From an uncultured Sphingomonadaceae bacterium (GTDB lineage: Bacteria > Pseudomonadota > Alphaproteobacteria > Sphingomonadales > Sphingomonadaceae), in assembly GCA_947499975.1 (NCBI GenBank), contig CANMQE010000001.1, positions 682,001 through 746,000 on the forward strand: a stretch of 64,000 nt of DNA, in the 5' to 3' direction. Below the pieces are notes generated by a model. The model had not been told where the DNA came from. It ran no database searches and was given only the letters and a program-made list of their open reading frames with translations. This document shows, piece by piece, positions 9,764-18,632 of this stretch. The position numbers and the translations under genes were made by a program. Numbering within the stretch: position 1 is the stretch's first letter; each line of letters starts with the position of its first letter.

Positions 9764-10945
9764 CTAACCTTGCTTGCGGCTGAGTGCGCGCATCGCGTCG
9801 TCCAGCCCGTCCAGCGTGAGTGGATACATCCTGTCTCCCATGATCTGGCGGATCATCTGGGTCGATTGGGTGTATTGCCAGCTTCGTTGCGGCTTGGGGT
9901 TCAGCCACGCCACGGCAGGGTGGGTGTCCACCACGCGCTTCAGCCAGGTTTCGCCAGACTCTTCGTTCATGTGCTCCACGCTGCCGCCTTCCCAGGCGAT
10001 TTCGTACGGGCTCATGGCCGCATCGCCCACGAAGATGATCTTGTAGTCATGTCCGAACTTGTGAAGCAGGTCCCATGTCGGGATGCGCTCGCTCCAGCGG
10101 CGTGAATTGTCCTTCCATACGCTCTCGTAGAGGCAGTTGTGGAAGTAGTAGAATTCCATGTTCTTGAATTCGCTGGTGGCCGCGCTGAACAGTTCCTCTG
10201 TCAGTTGCACGTGATCGTCCATCGATCCGCCGATATCCAGAAACAGCAACAGCTTGACGGCATTGTGCCGCTCGGGACGCATGCGGATATCCAGCCAGCC
10301 CTGCTTGGCCGTGCCGCGAATGGTGGCATCGAGATCCAGTTCGTCTGCCGCGCCTTCGCGGGCGAAACGGCGAAGGCGGCGCAGCGCAACCTTGATGTTG
10401 CGCGTGCCAAGATCTCGGGTGCTGTCGAGATTGGCGAACTCGCGCTTCTCCCACACCTTTATCGCGCGGCGGTTCCTGCTTTCCTCACCAATGCGAACGC
10501 CCGCAGGGTTATAGCCTGAATGGCCGAAGGGGCTGGTGCCGCCGGTGCCGATCCACTTGTTGCCGCCTTGGTGGCGACCTTCCTGTTCCTTCAGACGCTT
10601 TTTCAGCGTCTCCATGATCTCGTCCCAGTCGCCCAGTTCCTCGATCGCGGCACGCTCTTCCTCGGTAAGGAATTTCTCGGTAACGGCTCGCAGCCATTCT
10701 TCCGGGATGCTGGCCTGTTCCTCCCCCACTTCGGAAAAGACGCCGTTGAAGACTTTCTGGAAGACCTGGTCGAAGCGGTCGAGCAGCCCCTCGTCCTTCA
10801 CGTATGTCGCGCGGGCGAGGTAGTAGAATTCCTCCGGCCGCCGCTCGATCACGTCGCTGTCCAGCGCCTCAAGCAGGGTGAGGTGTTCCTTCAGGCTGGC
10901 GCGGATGCCCGCGCCGCGCAGTTCGTCGAGAAAATTGAGTAGCAC
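9764..10945 (-). CDS. VWA domain protein, CoxE-like, partner of MoxR
   Basis: A 393-residue protein whose C-terminal half is a von Willebrand A domain of the CoxE type. The metal site is DIGGSM near residue 236, a DxxGS variant in place of DxSxS, followed by FVGDAAMSP near 312. The N-terminal half is helical and charged. It starts with GTG at 10945, preceded by AAGGCGG. It follows the MoxR ATPase gene by 9 nt. Such pairs act as chaperones that insert metal cofactors or remodel protein complexes, but the client here is unknown. It faces the GST gene, the stops being about 10 bp apart. Confidence 0.86.
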   Translation of the reverse strand: MLLNFLDELRGAGIRASLKEHLTLLEALDSDVIERRPEEFYYLARATYVKDEGLLDRFDQVFQKVFNGVFSEVGEEQASIPEEWLRAVTEKFLTEEERAAIEELGDWDEIMETLKKRLKEQEGRHQGGNKWIGTGGTSPFGHSGYNPAGVRIGEESRNRRAIKVWEKREFANLDSTRDLGTRNIKVALRRLRRFAREGAADELDLDATIRGTAKQGWLDIRMRPERHNAVKLLLFLDIGGSMDDHVQLTEELFSAATSEFKNMEFYYFHNCLYESVWKDNSRRWSERIPTWDLLHKFGHDYKIIFVGDAAMSPYEIAWEGGSVEHMNEESGETWLKRVVDTHPAVAWLNPKPQRSWQYTQSTQMIRQIMGDRMYPLTLDGLDDAMRALSRKQG

Positions 10946-10954
10946 GATGCCGCC

Positions 10955-11806
10955 TTAGCGGTTTTCGCGCCGGGCCATGAAGGCAAGCCGCTCCAGCAGC
11001 ATTACGTCAGCCTCGTTTTTCAGCAGCGCACCATGCAGCGGCGGAATGGCCTTTGTCGGATCCTGGTTCTGCAAAACCTCCAGCGGCATGTCTTCCACCA
11101 GCAGCAGTTTCAGCCAGTCGAGCAATTCGGAGGTGGACGGCTTTTTCTTCAGGCCGGGCACTTCGCGCACCTTGTAGAATATCTCCAGCGCCTCGCTCAC
11201 CAGGCGTTTCTGGATGTCGGGGAAATGCACGTCGATGATCTCGCGCATCGTCTCGCCATCGGGAAACTTGATGTAATGGAAGAAGCAGCGGCGCAGAAAC
11301 GCGTCCGGCAGTTCCTTTTCGTTGTTGGAGGTGATGACGACGATGGGCCGCTCCTTCGCAGCCACGCGTTCGCCCGTTTCGTACACGTCGAACTCCATGC
11401 GATCGAGCTCCTGCAAGAGGTCGTTCGGAAACTCGATATCGGCCTTGTCGATCTCGTCGATCAGCAACACCGGCAGGCGAGGGGAGGTGAAGGCTTCCCA
11501 CAGCTTGCCCTTGCGGATGTAGTTGGAGATGTCGTGAACGCGCTCGTCACCCAGTTGGCCGTCGCGCAGGCGGGCGACGGCGTCGTATTCGTAAAGCCCC
11601 TGCTGGGCCTTGGTCGTGCTTTTCACGCCCCATTCTATCAGCGGTGCGTCGATGGCCTTGGCAATTTCATAGGCCAGCACCGTCTTGCCCGTGCCCGGCT
11701 CGCCCTTCACCAGCAGTGGACGCCGCAGGGTGACAGCGGCGTTCACCGCCACTTTCAGATCGTCGGTCGCAACATAGTTCTCGGTGCCGGAAAAGCGCTG
11801 GGTCAT
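10955..11806 (-). CDS. MoxR-family AAA ATPase
   Basis: A 283-residue AAA+ ATPase. Walker A is GEPGTGKT at 36-43, Walker B is LLIDEIDKAD near 118, and sensor 1 and the arginine-finger region are VITSNNEKELPDAFLRRCFF. This is the short MoxR type that hydrolyses ATP to remodel a client presented by a VWA protein, here encoded 9 nt downstream. It lies in a leftward group with a serine hydrolase and parE; a 67-bp gap separates it from the hydrolase gene. The surrounding genes do not reveal the client complex. Confidence 0.92.
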   Translation of the reverse strand: MTQRFSGTENYVATDDLKVAVNAAVTLRRPLLVKGEPGTGKTVLAYEIAKAIDAPLIEWGVKSTTKAQQGLYEYDAVARLRDGQLGDERVHDISNYIRKGKLWEAFTSPRLPVLLIDEIDKADIEFPNDLLQELDRMEFDVYETGERVAAKERPIVVITSNNEKELPDAFLRRCFFHYIKFPDGETMREIIDVHFPDIQKRLVSEALEIFYKVREVPGLKKKPSTSELLDWLKLLLVEDMPLEVLQNQDPTKAIPPLHGALLKNEADVMLLERLAFMARRENR

Positions 11807-11873
11807 TCTATCGCCTGAATTGCCTCGGGTTCACCGCAAGCTGGTAATCACATCACGCCGGCGCAAGGCGCAG

Positions 11874-13157
11874 CTAGTCTTCGCTCAAGAGAGAGGCGGC
11901 GCGCATGGCCAGCAGTTCGAAGGTGTCGTTATTCAGCACGGCATCGGGATTGTTCCAGCTCATGCTCATGACAACCCATTCACCCGCATCGTCGCGCATC
12001 AGCCAGCTGAGGTTGAGGACACCGGGCTCCGATCCGCCCTTGTACCCTACATAGTCCCATTCCTCGACCCGATTGGCGGGCAGTCCGGAGTTGATCGCCA
12101 TGATCTGCAAGGCAGTATCGTCGTCCAGGGCGGTCATTCTGCGGAACAGGTTGGCGATATCACTTGCAGAGGCGAGCCATTCCACATCGAGCGACACGGG
12201 GCCGCCGGAGAAGGCGGCCTGAATATCCTCGTCCGCGCGATCGAGTGCGGCGAGTTCCTGAAGCACCGCCAGTCGTTCCGCCGTGCCTGCCGCGGCATAT
12301 TGCCCCAAATTTTCCGCATCGCCCGATTTCAGCACGAACATCTCTCGCGTCGTCAGGAACGGAAAAGTCGCTTCGGGATCGGAATGACCCGCGGCGATCA
12401 CTTCCGCCTCCACCGCATCGCGCCCCAGTTCCACGATCAGCTGGTCCGTCGCGGTGTTGTCGCTGTTGGAGATCATCAGGCTGGCAAGCGTGTGCAGCGT
12501 TACCGGCGCACCTCTTGGCCATTTCTGCAACTGACCGCTGGGATAGCTGCGCTGGTCCAGCGTCACCACGTCATCCCAGCTACGCTCGCCTGCCGCGATG
12601 GAACGGGAGAGGGCGGACAGCACGTAAAGCTTGAACGTGGAACCGATGGCGAAGCGTTCATCCGCATTATGTGCGGCGACGGGTTGTGTCTCGCCCAGTC
12701 TAGTCACCAGAACTCCGGTCTTGCCGGGCAGGGCTTCCACGTCGGAAAGCCACTGCTCCATGCTGTCGCCAATCGGTCGAACGTCGTTCAGCACGAACTC
12801 CGTGATCTCGTAGGGTTCAGCCGTTTCGAGCAGGAACGAACCGCCAGCGATGCCACGTTCGAACCTGATGGCGATGATTGCTCCGTTGGCGGAAACCGGG
12901 TTCAGTCTCTCAAGACCGACAAGCGGGCCGAACTGCGCTTCCAGCTGCTGCTTGATCGCCTGGAACGAGGCTTCTGGCACGGCCGCCACGAAGCCATCTG
13001 CAAACACGTCGCCATAGATCTCCTCGCCGGACATGGCAGCCAGGATATCGTCGCCGCGCTGTTCCAGTCTCGCGCTCTCCTCGGCATCTTGCGCCATGGC
13101 AGTGGTGGAGAGCGAGGCGGCGATTGCGGCCAGTGATGCGAGGATATGGCGTTTCAT
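11874..13157 (-). CDS. Secreted serine hydrolase, class A beta-lactamase fold
   Basis: A 427-residue exported protein. The N-terminus MKRHILASLAAIAASLSTTAMAQ is a signal peptide. After a roughly 120-residue NTF2-like N-terminal region comes a penicillin-binding/beta-lactamase domain with STFK near residue 170 (SxxK nucleophile), SNSDN near 230 and KGGSEPG near 371 (KTG box variant). This layout is typical of chromosomal beta-lactamase-related serine hydrolases; real antibiotic hydrolysis is not shown by sequence. A GTG at 13181 overlaps the parE stop, but the ATG at 13157 sits at the signal peptide and has AAGG upstream, so I prefer it. It is immediately downstream of parE. Confidence 0.83.
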   Translation of the reverse strand: MKRHILASLAAIAASLSTTAMAQDAEESARLEQRGDDILAAMSGEEIYGDVFADGFVAAVPEASFQAIKQQLEAQFGPLVGLERLNPVSANGAIIAIRFERGIAGGSFLLETAEPYEITEFVLNDVRPIGDSMEQWLSDVEALPGKTGVLVTRLGETQPVAAHNADERFAIGSTFKLYVLSALSRSIAAGERSWDDVVTLDQRSYPSGQLQKWPRGAPVTLHTLASLMISNSDNTATDQLIVELGRDAVEAEVIAAGHSDPEATFPFLTTREMFVLKSGDAENLGQYAAAGTAERLAVLQELAALDRADEDIQAAFSGGPVSLDVEWLASASDIANLFRRMTALDDDTALQIMAINSGLPANRVEEWDYVGYKGGSEPGVLNLSWLMRDDAGEWVVMSMSWNNPDAVLNNDTFELLAMRAASLLSED

Positions 13158-13177
13158 TCCCGCACCTTGGCCCACAA

Positions 13178-15169
13178 TCACGCGTCGATCAAATCCCTAT
13201 CGATTTCGCCTGCACGGTTCTGGATAAAGTTGAAGCGATGTTCGGGATTACGGCCCATCAACTGGTCCACCAGTTCCTTCACCGCGAAACGCTGCTCGTT
13301 CTGTTCGGGCAAGGTGATGCGCACCAGTGAACGGGTGGCCGGATCCATCGTGGTTTCGCGAAGCTGCTGCGGATTCATCTCGCCAAGGCCCTTGAACCGG
13401 CCGACGTCCACTTTCTTGCCCTTGAACACCGTCGCCTCCAGTTCGGCGCGGTGCTCGTCATCATGGGCGTAGCGACTCTCCTTGCCTGCGGTCAGGCGAT
13501 ATAGCGGGGGCTGGGCGAGGTAGAGGTGCCCTTTCCGCACCAGGTCCGGCATTTCCTGGAAGAAGAAGGTCATCAGCAGGGTGGCGATATGCGCGCCGTC
13601 CACATCGGCATCGGTCATGATCACCACGCGGTCGTACCGCAACGCCTCGGCATCGCAATCCTTGCGCATTCCGCAGCCCAGCGCGAGGGCGAGATCGGCG
13701 ATTTCGGAATTGGCGCGGATCTTGTCTGCCGTGGCGCTGGCGACATTCAGGATCTTGCCGCGAATGGGCAGGATCGCCTGCGTCTTGCGATTGCGCGCCT
13801 GCTTCGCGCTGCCGCCTGCGCTGTCACCTTCCACGATGAAGAGTTCGGTCTCGCTGTCGGTTTCCCCGCTGCAATCGGTCAGCTTGCCGGGCAGGCGCAG
13901 CTTCTTGGCGTTGGTGGCCGTCTTGCGCTTGATCTCGCGTTCCTGCTTGCGCTTCAGCCGTTCTTCCATCCGCTCCATGACGGAGCCGAGCAGCGCCTTG
14001 CCGCGCTCCATGTTATCGGAGAGGAAATGGTCGAAGTGATCGCGCACGGCGTTCTCCACGAGGCGGGCGGCTTCGGGAGAGGTCAGGCGGTCCTTCGTCT
14101 GGCTCTGGAACTGCGGATCGCGGATGAACACGCTCAACATGATTTCCGCGCCGGTCATCACGTCATCGGCGGTAAGATCCTTGGCCTTCTTCGTGCCGGT
14201 AAGATCACCGAAGGCGCGCAGCCCCTTGGTGAGCGCGGCGCGCAGACCTGCCTCGTGCGTACCGCCATCGGGCGTTGGCACGGTGTTGCAATACCAGCTC
14301 GTGGACCCATCGGACCATAGCGGCCAGGCGACGGCCCACTCCACGCTGCCCATCTGCTGGCCATCGTCATTCTCGGCAAAATCCTGCTTGCCGGTGAAGA
14401 AATCGGCGGTGACGCATTCGCGCGCGCCCACCTGTTCCTTCAGGTGATCGGCAAGGCCTCCGGGGAACTGGAAGGTTGCTTCTGCCGGCACATCCTCGCT
14501 GGCGAGCGCAGGCGCGCATTTCCAGCGGATCTCGACGCCTGCAAAAAGATACGCCTTGGATCGTGCCAGCTTGAACAGACGCTTTGGATTGAACTTGCGA
14601 TCGCCGAAAATCTCGGTGTCGGGCACGAAGGTGACGCTGGTGCCGCGACGGTTGGGCGTGTCGCCAACCTTGGTGATCTTCCCCTGCGGCAGGCCCTTGG
14701 AAAACTCCTGCGCGTACACCTCCTTGTTTCGCGCCACTTCCACCCGCGTGTGGCTGGAAAGCGCGTTCACCACGCTTACGCCAACACCATGCAGGCCGCC
14801 GCTGGTGGCATAGGCCTTGCCCGAGAACTTGCCGCCGGAATGCAGCGTGGTCATGATGACTTCCAGCGTGGACTTGCCGGGAAACTTGGGATGTTCGTCC
14901 ACCGGCATGCCGCGGCCGTTGTCAGTGATGGTCAGGCGGTTGCCTTCTTCCAGCACCATCTCGATGCGGTTGGCATGGCCAGCCACCGCCTCGTCCATGG
15001 AATTGTCGAGCACTTCGGCGGCAAGGTGATGCAGCGCGCGATCATCCGTGCCACCGATATACATGCCGGGGCGGCGGCGCACAGGCTCCAGCCCTTCAAG
15101 CACCTCGATGGAGGAGGAATCGTAATCGCCGCCGCCCTGCGGCATCTTTTCAAACAGATCATCACTCAT
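13178..15169 (-). CDS. parE: DNA topoisomerase IV subunit B
   Basis: ATPase subunit of the type II enzyme that unlinks daughter chromosomes. At 663 residues it is in the ParE range and shorter than GyrB. The GHKL ATP site shows as DNSMDEAVAGHA, DNGRGMPVD and GGLHGVGVSVVNALS. The Toprim domain has EGDSAGGSAKQARNR and the metal-binding MTDADVDGAHIATLL. The tail GLGEMNPQQLRETTMDPATR is standard for both families; the opening MSDDLFEKMPQGGGDYDSSSIEVLEGLEPV favours ParE. The partner parC is not in the window. An inverted repeat lies 10 nt upstream of its start. Confidence 0.94.
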   Translation of the reverse strand: MSDDLFEKMPQGGGDYDSSSIEVLEGLEPVRRRPGMYIGGTDDRALHHLAAEVLDNSMDEAVAGHANRIEMVLEEGNRLTITDNGRGMPVDEHPKFPGKSTLEVIMTTLHSGGKFSGKAYATSGGLHGVGVSVVNALSSHTRVEVARNKEVYAQEFSKGLPQGKITKVGDTPNRRGTSVTFVPDTEIFGDRKFNPKRLFKLARSKAYLFAGVEIRWKCAPALASEDVPAEATFQFPGGLADHLKEQVGARECVTADFFTGKQDFAENDDGQQMGSVEWAVAWPLWSDGSTSWYCNTVPTPDGGTHEAGLRAALTKGLRAFGDLTGTKKAKDLTADDVMTGAEIMLSVFIRDPQFQSQTKDRLTSPEAARLVENAVRDHFDHFLSDNMERGKALLGSVMERMEERLKRKQEREIKRKTATNAKKLRLPGKLTDCSGETDSETELFIVEGDSAGGSAKQARNRKTQAILPIRGKILNVASATADKIRANSEIADLALALGCGMRKDCDAEALRYDRVVIMTDADVDGAHIATLLMTFFFQEMPDLVRKGHLYLAQPPLYRLTAGKESRYAHDDEHRAELEATVFKGKKVDVGRFKGLGEMNPQQLRETTMDPATRSLVRITLPEQNEQRFAVKELVDQLMGRNPEHRFNFIQNRAGEIDRDLIDA

Positions 15170-15179
15170 GCCGACGATA

Positions 15180-15202
15180 TAGGCACGGGGAATCCCCGCC
15201 TA
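15180..15202 (-). terminator. Inverted repeat between the lpoA-like gene and parE
   Basis: The arms TAGGC-(AC)-GGGG and CCCCGCCTA surround the trinucleotide AAT and would pair with a two-base bulge. It sits between two leftward genes, so it could end lpoA-like transcription or form a hairpin in the parE leader. There is no U-tract. Confidence 0.35.
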
Positions 15203-15231
15203 CAAGCGGCACGGGGTCAGTTATCCGGCAG

Positions 15232-16395
15232 TCAGAACCCCGTGGGAGCAGGATCGACGACGGTAAAGGCGCCATTGCCCACCTGTCTCACTTCCATCGC
15301 GCGTTCGCCGATGCCATTGCTCTGGAAGCGGATCGCGCCATCGAGGCCGATGAAACCGCCATCGTCCAGCAGCAAGCCCACCGGCAGATCGGTGCCCACA
15401 CGCCAGTCGCGCGTCAGGCGGAGGGTCAGCAGCACGGCATCGTAGCCAAGTGTTGCGATGCGGAAGGGCTGCTCGCCGAAACGAGCGTTGTAGCTGCTGG
15501 AAAACTGGCGATAGCGATCGTCGGGCACGGCCGAGAACCACGCGCCGCGCAAGGCGGGAGTGCCAACCAGATCGTCCTGACGGCTCCACAACTCTGTGCC
15601 GAGGATGGAGGGAAGGGCCTCTCCGGCGTCCTTCAGACGCGGTGCCGCCATGGTGGCAAGCCGCGCGCTGTCGGCGATCAGCACGGTGTCGAACCCGCCG
15701 CGCGAGTTCAGCCGCTCCGCCGCGCTGATGATGGAGGTGTTCGTCCTGTCATACCGCTGCACGTCAACGACAGTGCCGCCCTGTGCGCGGATCGTGTTTT
15801 CGGCGGCAACGGTGGTGCGATTGCCATAATCGCCGCGCGGGGCAAGAATGGCGAAACGGCTCGCGCCTTCATCCATGGCGAAGCGCACGGTACGCTCCAC
15901 CGATTGTTCGGGAACGTGGCCCATCACGAATACATCGTTGCGGGCCACGGTGGTGTCGTTGGAAAAGGTGATGAGCGGCACATCGTTGGGCCGCGCCTGC
16001 GCCAGCACCGCGCCGACGTTGTCACGCTGGAGCGGGCCGAGGATCAGGCGATTGCCATCGTTGATCGCGCGGCTGGCGGCAGCGCCGGCACTGGCATTGG
16101 TATCGTAGGTGGTGATGCGCAGGTTTTCCGCGCCCGTATCCAGCAGCGCCATGGTGGTGGCATTGGCAATGGACTGGCCGACCTGTGCGTTGCTGCCGCT
16201 CAGCGGCACCAGCAGGGCGACACGGTGACGGCCTTCATCATCGGGCAATACGGCGCGATCAGGCGTAGTGGGCTGATCCACCACCGGTCCGCCGCGATCG
16301 GGGCCGGGAGCGTCTCCACCCGGAATCACCTGACAGGCTGCCAGCAGCAAACTGCCAACGCCGACGGCGAGAATCCGTTTAAAATCACCCAACAT
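15232..16395 (-). CDS. Penicillin-binding protein activator, LpoA-like lipoprotein
   Basis: A 387-residue outer-membrane lipoprotein candidate. The signal peptide ends in the lipobox LAAC with Cys21 as the lipidated residue, followed by a Gly/Pro/Asp-rich linker. The main body is a type I periplasmic-binding fold (VALLVPLSGSNAQVGQSIANA, LILGPLQRDNVGAVLAQA, PRGDYGNRT), like the C-terminal domain of LpoA, which activates PBP1A in enteric bacteria. The N-terminal TPR domain of E. coli LpoA is missing, as is usual in alphaproteobacteria. It is divergent from rsmI, reproducing the yraM-yraL neighbourhood of E. coli, with only 27 bp between start codons. Confidence 0.82.
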   Translation of the reverse strand: MLGDFKRILAVGVGSLLLAACQVIPGGDAPGPDRGGPVVDQPTTPDRAVLPDDEGRHRVALLVPLSGSNAQVGQSIANATTMALLDTGAENLRITTYDTNASAGAAASRAINDGNRLILGPLQRDNVGAVLAQARPNDVPLITFSNDTTVARNDVFVMGHVPEQSVERTVRFAMDEGASRFAILAPRGDYGNRTTVAAENTIRAQGGTVVDVQRYDRTNTSIISAAERLNSRGGFDTVLIADSARLATMAAPRLKDAGEALPSILGTELWSRQDDLVGTPALRGAWFSAVPDDRYRQFSSSYNARFGEQPFRIATLGYDAVLLTLRLTRDWRVGTDLPVGLLLDDGGFIGLDGAIRFQSNGIGERAMEVRQVGNGAFTVVDPAPTGF

Positions 16396-16422
16396 GCTTG
16401 CTTGCTCCGCTGAACCTGGTCC

Positions 16423-17271
16423 ATGGCCGCATCCGTGAGCGAACCATCTCTATCTCCCGGCCTCTATATCGTCGCAACGCCGATTGGCAATCTCGGCGAT
16501 ATTACGAAACGGGCTAGTGACATTCTTGCACGCTGCGACGGGATTGCCTGCGAAGATACCCGCGTAACACAAAAGCTTATCCGCCATCTTGGCATATCGA
16601 AGCCCCTGTGGCGTTACGACGATCACTCCGCCCCGAACGATCGGGCACGGCTGATCGCATCGATGAACGACAGGGCCGTTGCGCTGGTGAGCGATGCAGG
16701 CATGCCGCTGGTGTCCGATCCCGGCTTCCGGCTCGTTCGGGAAGCGCGCGAGGCTGGCGTTCCCATCACCGCGCTGCCCGGCGCCAATGCTCCGCTGACG
16801 GCGCTTGCCCTCTCCGGCCTGCCCAACGACCGGTTCCTGTTTGCCGGCTTTCTGCCGCCCAAGGAAAAGGCCCGGGCCGAGGTGCTGGAAGAGCTGGGGG
16901 CCGTGCGCTCCACGCTCATCTTCTTCGAAACCGCGCCGCGCCTCGCCAAGAGCCTTGCGGCCATCGTCAAGGTTCTGCCGGGACGCGAAGTGGCCGTGGC
17001 GCGCGAAATTTCCAAGATCTACGAGGAATGCCGCACCGGATCGGCAGAAGAACTGCTGGATCACTACACCGCGCATCCGCCAAGGGGGGAAATCGTGCTG
17101 CTGGTAGGCCCGCCGCCGGAGGTGGAGCACGACGCCGCCGATGCCGACGCGATGCTGGCCGAATTGCTGGAAACCGAGAAGCCATCTCAGGCAGCAGCGC
17201 AGGTCGCCAAGGCCACCGGGCTGGATCGCAAGATGCTGTATGCCCGCGCGATGGAACTGAAATCCTCGTGA
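16423..17271 (+). CDS. rsmI: 16S rRNA (cytidine(1402)-2'-O)-methyltransferase
   Basis: SAM-dependent enzyme methylating the 2'-OH of C1402 in the ribosomal P site. The 282 residues show the tetrapyrrole-methylase fold signatures LYIVATPIGNLGDIT near 17, CEDTRVTQKL near 46, LVSDAGMPLVSDPG near 90, ALPGANAPLTAL near 118 and FAGFLPPK near 140, the last being typical of RsmI. It is the first gene of a rightward run with yraN and gshB; its stop overlaps the yraN GTG (GTGA). Confidence 0.95.
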   Translation: MAASVSEPSLSPGLYIVATPIGNLGDITKRASDILARCDGIACEDTRVTQKLIRHLGISKPLWRYDDHSAPNDRARLIASMNDRAVALVSDAGMPLVSDPGFRLVREAREAGVPITALPGANAPLTALALSGLPNDRFLFAGFLPPKEKARAEVLEELGAVRSTLIFFETAPRLAKSLAAIVKVLPGREVAVAREISKIYEECRTGSAEELLDHYTAHPPRGEIVLLVGPPPEVEHDAADADAMLAELLETEKPSQAAAQVAKATGLDRKMLYARAMELKSS

Positions 17272-17618
17272 AGCGCCAGCTTGCCGAACAGCGCGGGCGC
17301 ATGGCGGAGGATGATGCTGCCCGCTGGCTGGAAGGGCAGGGCTGGAAAATTGCCGCCCGTCGCCGCAAAACGAGGGTCGGTGAAATCGATCTGGTGGCAA
17401 GGCGTGAAGGCCTCGTCGCCTTTGTCGAGGTAAAATGGCGGCAGCGCGCAGCAGATCTGGATCTGGCCATAGACGACCACCGGCTTTCCCGCGTGGCGGC
17501 AGCGGCAGAATGCGTGATGCATGAATATGCGACGCAGGGTGAGGACATCCGTATCGACGTGATCCTGCTTGCGCCGGGCACAACGCCTCGCCACATCGAG
17601 AACGCCTGGATGCCCTGA
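17268..17618 (+). CDS. YraN family (UPF0102) nuclease-fold protein
   Basis: A 116-residue protein with the YraN signature: RGRMAEDDAARWLEGQGW, then RVGEIDLVAR and FVEVKWR. The spaced Glu, Asp and E-V-K residues match a PD-(D/E)xK (Holliday-junction-resolvase-like) active site. Actual activity in the family is not settled. The start is GTG at 17268, overlapping the rsmI stop as GTGA; the same frame is open far upstream but only antisense-like sequence lies there. The neighbourhood rsmI-yraN, with lpoA divergent, is conserved in proteobacteria. Confidence 0.88.
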   Translation: MKRQLAEQRGRMAEDDAARWLEGQGWKIAARRRKTRVGEIDLVARREGLVAFVEVKWRQRAADLDLAIDDHRLSRVAAAAECVMHEYATQGEDIRIDVILLAPGTTPRHIENAWMP

Positions 17619-17642
17619 GCTTCGGAATATGAGGAAAACACC

Positions 17643-18596
17643 ATGAGTCTTCGCGTCGCTTTCCAGATGGACCCGATGGAATCGATCGGGATCGCTGGCG
17701 ATTCCAGCTTCGCCCTGATGCTGGAAGCACAGGCGCGCGGTCATTCGGTCTGGCACTATGACGTCACGTCGCTGGCCTGGAACGCGGGCAAGCTCACCGC
17801 GTGGGCAAAGCCTGTTACCGTGCAGCGCGTGGAGGGCGATCATTTTACGGCGGGTGAACTGACGAAGATCGATCTTGCCGAAGATATCGACGTGGTGCTG
17901 ATGCGGCAGGATCCGCCGTTCCACCTCGGCTATATCAGCGCGGCGCTGCTGCTGGACCGGCTGAAGGGAAAGACGCTGGTCAGCAACGATCCCAGAGAAG
18001 TGATCAACGCGCCGGAGAAAATGTTCGTCCTGGATTACGCCCGATACATGCCGCCAACGCTGATCGCGCGGCGGCTGGAGGACGTGCAGGAGTTCCAGAA
18101 GGAGCACGGCGCGGTGGTGGTGAAGCCGCTGCACGGCAACGGCGGCAAGGCCATCTTCAAGATCGATGAAAGCGGCACCAACACCTCCGCCCTGTTCGAA
18201 GTCTTCAACCAGACATGGCCCGAACCGCACATGATCCAGCCATTCCTGCCCAGCGTATCGGAAGGCGACAAGCGCATCGTTCTGGTGGATGGCGAGGTGG
18301 CTGGCGCGATCAACCGCAAGCCGGGCCAGGGGGAGTTCCGCTCCAACCTGGCGCAGGGCGGCTCTGCCGAAGCCAGCCAATTGACGGCGCGCGAAGAGGA
18401 AATCTGCGCCGCGATGGGGCCGGAGCTGAAACGCCGCGGCCTTGTTTTCGTAGGGATCGACGTGATCGGTGGCGAGTGGCTGACCGAGATCAATGTCACC
18501 AGCCCCACCGGCATCGTGGCGATCGACAGGTACAATGGCACCAACACCGCCGGCATGATCTGGGATGCGCTGGAACGCCGACATTCCGAGATGTAG
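17643..18596 (+). CDS. gshB: Glutathione synthase
   Basis: ATP-grasp ligase joining gamma-glutamylcysteine and glycine. The 317-residue length is standard. N-terminal wording VAFQMDPMESIGIAGDSSFALMLEAQARGH, VLMRQDPPFHLGY near 80, VVKPLHGNGGKAIFKI near 160 (ATP-grasp lysine and glycine loop) and GEWLTEINVTSPTGI near 280 (metal-binding Glu and Asn) are all diagnostic. It lies 24 bp after yraN and is probably co-transcribed with rsmI-yraN. It supplies glutathione for enzymes such as the GST at 9.0 kb. Confidence 0.96.
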   Translation: MSLRVAFQMDPMESIGIAGDSSFALMLEAQARGHSVWHYDVTSLAWNAGKLTAWAKPVTVQRVEGDHFTAGELTKIDLAEDIDVVLMRQDPPFHLGYISAALLLDRLKGKTLVSNDPREVINAPEKMFVLDYARYMPPTLIARRLEDVQEFQKEHGAVVVKPLHGNGGKAIFKIDESGTNTSALFEVFNQTWPEPHMIQPFLPSVSEGDKRIVLVDGEVAGAINRKPGQGEFRSNLAQGGSAEASQLTAREEEICAAMGPELKRRGLVFVGIDVIGGEWLTEINVTSPTGIVAIDRYNGTNTAGMIWDALERRHSEM

Positions 18597-18632
18597 CGCG
18601 GACCGTTTGGCAATTCTGCGTGTTAGTGACGC

